This document shows positions 57,866 to 64,000 of a stretch of 64,000 bases of DNA, piece after piece; position 1 is the first letter of the stretch; each line of letters begins with the position of its first letter. The DNA is taken from NCBI GenBank assembly GCA_036571765.1, contig BROE01000019.1:3939748-4003747 (forward strand), in the 5' to 3' direction. The notes beneath the pieces are model-generated. The model was given only the letters and a program-made list of their open reading frames with translations, had not been told where the DNA came from and searched no databases. Position numbers and translations under genes: made by a program. Source of the DNA: Plecoglossus altivelis (lineage: Eukaryota; Chordata; Actinopteri; Osmeriformes; Plecoglossidae).

Positions 57866-60069
57866 TTGATGCCGAGGAAACCATCAGGTGTACTTATCGT
57901 GTCGACGCACTCTAAGAAAGAAAGTTAGGCCGAACCCGTCAGTTGTTACCGCTGCACAGCAGGACGTGCCTCCCCTGCGGAGAACGCACGCCCGGCTTGA
58001 GACAGAATCGGCTTGGGGGAACGTTATCTTTTGCTCTTGTGATATTTCAGACCCTCTGTTCAGCACTTCCCAGGTAGGGACAGATCAGCGTCTGACCAAT
58101 AAGAACAGGAGGGCCGAAGAGAGGGGAGCGCTTTTTGTCCGCTCCTCAGGAACACGCTGAGTCAGCGGCTTCAGGGAGGCCGCTGTCCATTTGTTAGGCA
58201 GCTTGTCACATTCGCCGCCTCCATTGTAGACCCAGAGGGTAGTTTATGTATTGATTTAACAGGGAACCTTCTACCATTTTTTTACCATAAATGATGGCTC
58301 ACTTGGCTTGATGCATGGAGTAGAGGTGTAGCTTGGGGCTAAGCTATATCAGTAGGCAGGCAGGCAGGCAGCATGGAGATGAGGTAGAGACCAGGAGGGG
58401 TTAGAACACAAGAATGAATACTCTAAATCTCAGGCAAATAGAAATCGCCTTAATGTCAATGTTCAGCAGTGTGTTTACGACATGGAGAAAGGGTTTTTTC
58501 CCTCTTTGATGCGTCAGACGTGGTTCAGGGAAGGCCTGGCTAGCCTGTTCCAGAGTGAGTCTCAAGACGTCAGCCCGTTGACTCATTTCCCAAACACAGA
58601 GGTCAAACCAGACGATGGAAAAGCAGACCTTTTTAAAACGTCAAAGCTTTCTGGAACCCTCCTTTTTTTAAATCGCGAGTCAAGCTTCACCAGCAGAACT
58701 TCTCCCCCTGGAATACGGCGTTAGTTACGGAAGCACGTTACCAGACGTTGCATGAGATTGAAGCTTCGGCAGAAACCACCTGACCTCTCGATCTTGCAGA
58801 AATAGTTGCTTCATGTATGGCAACAGGCTATTGAAATGTACGAGAGATGCTTCTTAAAATCCCCTGACTGTTCATTCTCCTGTAGAACCAGAAGGGGTTT
58901 GTTCTTAAGTGGCCAGTAGCTGTTTAGGGAGTTTGCTGTGGCACCATATAAAGGGTTAGGGTTAGGGTACATTTGTGGTGCAAAACATGTACATAGCAAG
59001 GTTGATAAGAACCTCTAACGACCCTCACCCAACACACATGCATACATTAATTTTCTTCTTTTTACATAAAAAAAGCCCTTGCACCAACTTGACTTCAGTG
59101 CACATTAAAGGCATACCGCGGTCATCTCAGTGCCATGACTTCATATGCTTTCTCTATTCATGGTGGAACACAGCCCTTGAACATTGCAAACGAACTGATT
59201 CAATATTGACCTAGCGCATAGCGCCAGCCTCCTTATTCCAGGTGGCGTGGCCGATCGGAGTGTTGTTCTGTTGCGTCAGTGTAAAAGCTTTTGGGAGCTT
59301 TGGGGGTCTCTCGCTGTTTGGCGATCCTGCAGAGACCCTCTCCGGTCCGCGGAAACGATGGTCGAAGCAGGGCTGATGCAACTCTGTTTTGAGCCCAGAA
59401 ATTCGCTCGGTCGAACGATCGCGTAGAACATGCCTCGCTCGGAAACCTGCCAAGGTTCACTCTCTCATCCCCGATAATTCTAATGCTTCAAAGGGTTTGA
59501 ATGTGTTTGAGGACACCGGTCTCTGCCTGGAGTGAGTAACGAAGAGAGACAGAGCGGTTAGTAGGTCCATTGAACACTTGTTGAGGAAGGTCAATACCTT
59601 AAACCTCCTTCTGAACCACCACAAAGTCCTGCTACACAGAATACATGTACAGTGTACTAGTACAGTCAGTGTGTGTGTTTGTGTGTGTGTGTGTTTGTGT
59701 ACTATGCGTACACTCGGTGTATGTAAGCATCGATTCTCCACTCTACCTTGGTGTCAGTGTGTGTTACTTGAGACCTTTCTAATACTGGACTGGAATGAAT
59801 TCATACAGCAAAGTTCTCTTTCTTGTTTGCTGTCGTGGTGTCTGTTGCTGTGACCTGGGCTGACTAGCTGATATCAGCAGCTTGACTGTGTAGTCAGCCT
59901 GGTATGCTAGCATTTCCAGTTGCTACGGTACAGTATGCATGAATTATGAAATGTGCAAAGGGGACCAGCGGTGGGGCGGATCATGCATAAATGCAGGAGC
60001 TGCATGGCTGTGTGAGTTTGGGCCGAGCGTGAGAGAGAGACTGACTGAAGGGCAGGCTCTCTTTCACGC

Positions 60070-60125
60070 TCTCTCTCTCTGTCTCTCTCTCTTTTTCTCT
60101 CTCTCTCTCTTTCTCTCGCTCTCGC

Positions 60126-60170
<45 letters not shown>

Positions 60171-60178
60171 CGCTCTCT

Positions 60179-60216
<38 letters not shown>

Positions 60217-60336
60217 CTGTCTGTCTGTCTATCTCTCTCTCTCGCTCTCTCCTTGTCTCTCTCTATCTATCGCTCTCTCTCCCTGTCTCTCTGTCTCCTG
60301 CTCTTCTTCGCTCTCTCTCCCTCTCTTCGCTCTTCC
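60070..60336. repeat. (CT)n and (CTGT)n polypyrimidine array
   Basis: CTCTCTC runs with two blocks of CTGT (about 60,126-60,168 with eleven units and about 60,212-60,228), with CGCTCTC spacers. Confidence 0.95.
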
Positions 60337-61636
60337 ACTCACGCTCCCTGTAAAATCTTTATCCCAGTCCATGCAGGCCTCTCCATGGTTTCTTAGTTGA
60401 CAGACTGACAGCCTCACAGTCTCCGTTCTGTACAAATGTAGCAGAGCAACAACTACATGATTCAGTTACCTCCCAACCACTCATTCAGGATTTCCAATCT
60501 AGCAGGCGCATTGAAAATCTGCCACTAAAAAGAGTTCTGTAAACAGTGTGTTTTTTTTGACGATGTCTAGCGAGATAGCCACAGTGCAAGGGACATTGTT
60601 CAAGAGAACTGTTGTTTACCTTCCTAGAGGGACGAGAAGGTAAGCTGCATAGCTAATCAGCAGGTCGGTGGATAAGACACCCACACTGGAAGACAGAGTA
60701 TTAGGACCTCCAGAACACATCGACGCTGTGTTTGAGAGATGTGTGGGTTTTCACTGGAAAAAATAGCTGGGTTCAGATATGGGGTTTTTCTTTCCATCTC
60801 TGAACAGACACTTACCCCTCCCCCCTCCCTCATTTCTCTCTCTCTTTCTCTCTCATTCTCCCTCGCTCTCCTCCCCTCATCTCCTGGCCTCCCTTTTTGC
60901 TCTTGTTCCTACAGCTCAGCGTGTTTGATGTAAGAGATCAACTGTAATTGTAGGATTCTGCCTCTTTTGGTATTCCACTTACTCTCTGCTGTTTGTCAGT
61001 GTGCCAGGCGTAGTTGAATTCTAATTAGCATGAACACAAACACTTACCAATATATAGCTTGCTTGTTTATCAGCCAGATTCTGATACTTCCCCTCTGAGC
61101 ACACCAGACTAAAGAATGCCAGTATCATATTATTTCACCACTGTATATCCCTGTGTGCCTCGCTGACTCGAATTAGCATGAGCCTCCCAGCAAAAGAAAG
61201 ACAAGCACAGTGTTTGTTTGTTATCAAGAGAATTAGGGGAGTGAAACAGAATAACACAAAAGTATCAGTTCCTCCACGATTCAATTAGGCCGCCACCGAA
61301 ACAGAAAAGCAGAATGCCTCCTGCGGGTCTTCAGGCTGCCCCCCCCAATGGGCCTGGTATAAAAGAGCCCGCCACCCCCCCTGCAGCCCCCCACCCACTC
61401 CCGCCCGCGGCCCCCCCCCGCCCAATACTGAGGATGCCATCATTAATCCAGACTGTGAAGTGTTCCATTCAGCCCCTACTGTACCATTCATTTGATCCCA
61501 GATCTGGTGGGATCCACCGCTGAGATCAGTTGCGTTTTTTTTTCACCATCCGTCTTGTGGGAGGCAGGAACATGGAATAGAAGGAGGAAAGGCGAGGGGG
61601 GAGGAGGAGGGGGGGGAGGACACTGAAGGGAAGGGT

Positions 61637-61860
61637 GGTTATTTGATCTATAATAATATATAATAATATTCAATAAATAAATTATAGTTTATTTTTAATA
61701 TTTATAATTTTATATTTACTGTTATTAAATATATAATTTTTTCTTATAATATTTCTTATTTTCTATTTTCATTTAATTTATCTTAATATATAAATAATTT
61801 TAATTTTTATATTTATTTTTAATTATTTCTATATATTTTTACGACTGATTATTTTATAGA
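61637..61860. repeat. AT-rich low-complexity block
   Basis: About 220 bp with over 90% A+T by eye (TAATAATATATAATAATATT, TTATTTTTAATATTTATAAT). It begins abruptly after a G-rich segment. Confidence 0.85.
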
Positions 61861-63600
61861 TTGGGTTAGTTAGATACTGTTGTTAATCGGTCTTAATGAG
61901 TGGGAAGGTTATGGTAGACTCATGTTTGTTTACTGATTCTGTTAATATTTATTTGATTAGAATAACTATTTTCATTTTGGTATAGGATGTAAAACAAGAG
62001 AAATTTGTAGACTATTCTTGAGATTAGTTACGTCGGAGATTGATAATTGTAGTAAAAAAATTAGACATCTTTATGATCGTGTGAGACTTATTATTTATGG
62101 TATTTACTGTCATCAACATGACGATATGATGTATTTGAGAGTATATTATTGAAGAAGGTTATTATAAAATAGAAGACGAAATAGACGGATAACTTCTGCA
62201 GTCTTGATTATGACTCTGAGTTGAGAGTACATTGTTTGGATAGGGAGTGTGCTAAGAAGAAAGAGAGAGGGAGACGGGGTGTGAGGGTGTCGTATGAATG
62301 AAAAGCTATTAGTGTAAATGTCATATATGGAGTAATCTGGCACGGGTGGAAGGAAGATAGAGGCAGATAGGCAACTGCCGTGCGTTCCAGGTGTTTGAAT
62401 GCACGGCTGTTCTAGATACCTGAAGGGCTGATGGGCCTGATAGAGCTCCTAGGTACCCCTATGCAACGACAGCACACGGGGATAGAGCCAACAAGAGGGT
62501 GGAGGAACACGATGTGTTTGGTACGGATGGCGAATGACTGGATGATTGATGATGATGTGGTAGCTAGGATTTTGTGTGACAGAAAAAAAATTACATTTCA
62601 AGAAACTTGCCTCCCTAACTGTAGTGTTGGGACTCGGCTGAACTAGATCTCTCACGGAGCTGAGATGCTGCCTAAGGGTGTGGTTTGGGACTGCAGGATT
62701 ATGGCTTTGTGTAAGCTGGATAGTCCTGCCCATAGCTGAATCATTTAATAAGGATCATCAGGATGAACGTGGAAGCGCGGGGGTTGGACACTGGCAGGTG
62801 GACTTTGATAAGAGTCATGCAGTCCTTCATTAGCTCATGAAAGAACAGGTCCTTGCAGACGACACTATCACTCAAACCAAAGAGCTCCTTTCTACCCGTT
62901 CTCCCCGTCAGATCTTTCGGTAGACAGCGCAAAGACGTCGCTTCGGAGCCGTAAAAGACTGCAGGGCTCGCGATGCTTCCTGTTTTCCTGAGCGACTGCT
63001 GAGACCTGTGCTGAAGAACAATGCGTTTCCTAAAATAGCAGCAAGAGTGTTGCCACCGTGGCCTTCCTTGCCGAAGCGTTATATAAGAGCTGTTGAAAGA
63101 CTCCCATACCTCTGGTTCTTTTTGCATAAAGACCAGGTTCTAGTGGGAGGGTGGGTTAATCCAGCGGATCTGCCTCAAAAACCCGTTGTGGATATGCAGA
63201 TGTTTCGAATAGCATCCTTCCGACAAGACCGCGACTGGAACTTCTCCAGGTTCCTCGGAGCAGGGGAAATGCTCCCTCGACTTCTAAAGAGCTATCGCGC
63301 TCCTTCCTGTGCCTGAGTACACTGAGCAAATGATTAGGTTTGAGTGCATTTGTTGTTCGAGGAAGTGTGGAAGTGGGGGGTTATTTAAAACAAAAGGCGC
63401 ATTGGCAGTAAATGTAGAACCTCACCTGTGTTTTCCTAGGAGGACTTAAGAAGCAGCCCAGGCCTCTCATAGAGAACGCCATGTTTGTTCTTCATACATA
63501 GTTAATCACATCGCTGTTTTGGGACTTTGTTGCTGCTGCAGGTGGGGCAGCATGTGGCTGTAAGTGGCCCTGACAGGGAACCAGCTGCCTGGGGTGGAGG

Positions 63601-64000
63601 CCAGGGTAGAGGCTGGCCAAGGTAGAGGCTAGCCAAGGAAGAGGCTGGCCAAGGTAGAGGCAGGCCAAGGTAGAGGCTGGCCAAGGTAGAGGCAGGCCAG
63701 GGTAGAGGCAGGCCAAGGTAGAGGCTGGCCAAGGTAGAGGCAGGCCAAGGTAGAGGCAGGCCAGGGTAGAGGCTGGCCAAGGTAGAGGCAGGCCAAGGTA
63801 GAGGCAGGCCAAGGTAGAGGCAGGCCAGGGTAGAGGCTGGCCACGGTAGAGGCAGGCCAGGGTAGAGGCAGGCCAGGGTAGAGGCAGGCCAGGGTAGAGC
63901 CTGGCCAAGGTAGAGGCAGGCCAAGGTAGAGGCTGGCCAAGGTAGAGGCAGGCCAGGGTAGAGGCTGGCCAAGGTAGAGGCTGGCCAAGGTAGAGGCAGG
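63601..64000. repeat. 16-bp minisatellite, about 25 copies, continuing past the window
   Basis: The unit GCCAAGGTAGAGGCAG repeats with a 16-bp period. Variable sites are CAAGG/CAGGG and GGCAG/GGCTG. Because 16 is not a multiple of three, all frames read the same 16-residue cycle, giving three overlapping 119-156-codon open frames on minus (Leu-Pro-Trp-Pro-Ala-Ser-Thr-Leu...). These are not genes. Confidence 0.97.

Larger units (their letters stand above)
51709..64000 (+). other. Probable first intron of the LHFPL-like gene and/or intergenic DNA
   Basis: No conserved exon seen on either strand. Contains the G-rich and C-rich minisatellites at 53 kb, a purine block broken by an N gap at 56.3 kb, CT tracts at 60 kb, an AT-rich block at 61.6 kb and a minisatellite at 63.6 kb. 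Stretches at 51.8-53.0, 54.8-56.2, 57.1-60.0 and 60.4-61.6 kb look like ordinary non-coding DNA. Confidence 0.4.

Noticed and set aside
58953..58968. Interstitial telomere-like GGGTTAGGGTTAGGG
   Set aside because: Only about two and a half TTAGGG units, too short to be meaningful.
63492..63988. Three overlapping minus frames of 119-156 codons with a 16-residue Leu-Pro-Trp cycle
   Set aside because: Direct result of a 16-bp minisatellite, open in every frame.

Overview
This is a vertebrate nuclear window, almost certainly from a ray-finned (teleost-type) fish. The genes have GT-AG introns, they are orthologues of known vertebrate genes, introns in the gene cluster are short (about 80-1,000 bp), and the flanks are full of CA/GT, GA and CT microsatellites. 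Species cannot be named from the sequence alone. There are no bacterial operons, CRISPR arrays or phage genes.

Layout. (1) 1-27,390: about 27 kb with no exon I can support, dominated by microsatellites, minisatellites and polypurine/polypyrimidine tracts. It is probably the first intron, or part of it, of the minus-strand gene that follows. A duplicated, error-rich block at 18.25-19.61 kb looks like an assembly artefact. (2) 27,391-28,231 (-): a BCR-type first coding exon (N-terminal coiled coil) of a bcr/abr-family gene. (3) 31,142-34,845 (-): complete six-exon aspartoacylase, aspa. (4) 35,538-38,990 (-): five-exon taf1d-like gene (RNA polymerase I SL1/TIF-IB subunit D) with a very long Lys/Glu-rich last exon. 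(5) 39,233-41,285 (+): complete eight-exon homologue of human C11orf54, head-to-head with taf1d across 242 bp. (6) 42,201-49,185 (+): akap10 (D-AKAP2) in about 15 exons, with RGS domains, the PKA-anchoring helix and the C-terminal PDZ ligand. One exon near 47.0 kb looks damaged or incomplete. (7) 51,394-51,708 (+): first coding exon of an LHFPL-family tetraspan gene whose other exons are not visible before the window ends. (8) 51.7-64 kb: mostly non-coding, with G-rich and C-rich minisatellites at 53 kb, a 364-bp N gap, an abrupt AT-rich block at 61.6 kb and a 16-bp minisatellite running off the right edge.

The genes do not form a pathway. They cover acetylaspartate metabolism (aspa), Pol I transcription (taf1d), PKA anchoring (akap10), Rho/Rac signalling (bcr/abr-like), a zinc-dependent ester hydrolase (C11orf54 homologue) and a membrane tetraspan. 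Exon boundaries were read by eye from splice consensus, reading-frame continuity and remembered human homologues. No alignment or database search was run. The most interesting points are the 943-residue taf1d model with its internal 6-residue repeat, the short BCR-type exon lacking the Tyr177-like motif, the akap10 exon anomaly, and two blocks that look like uncorrected long-read sequence.
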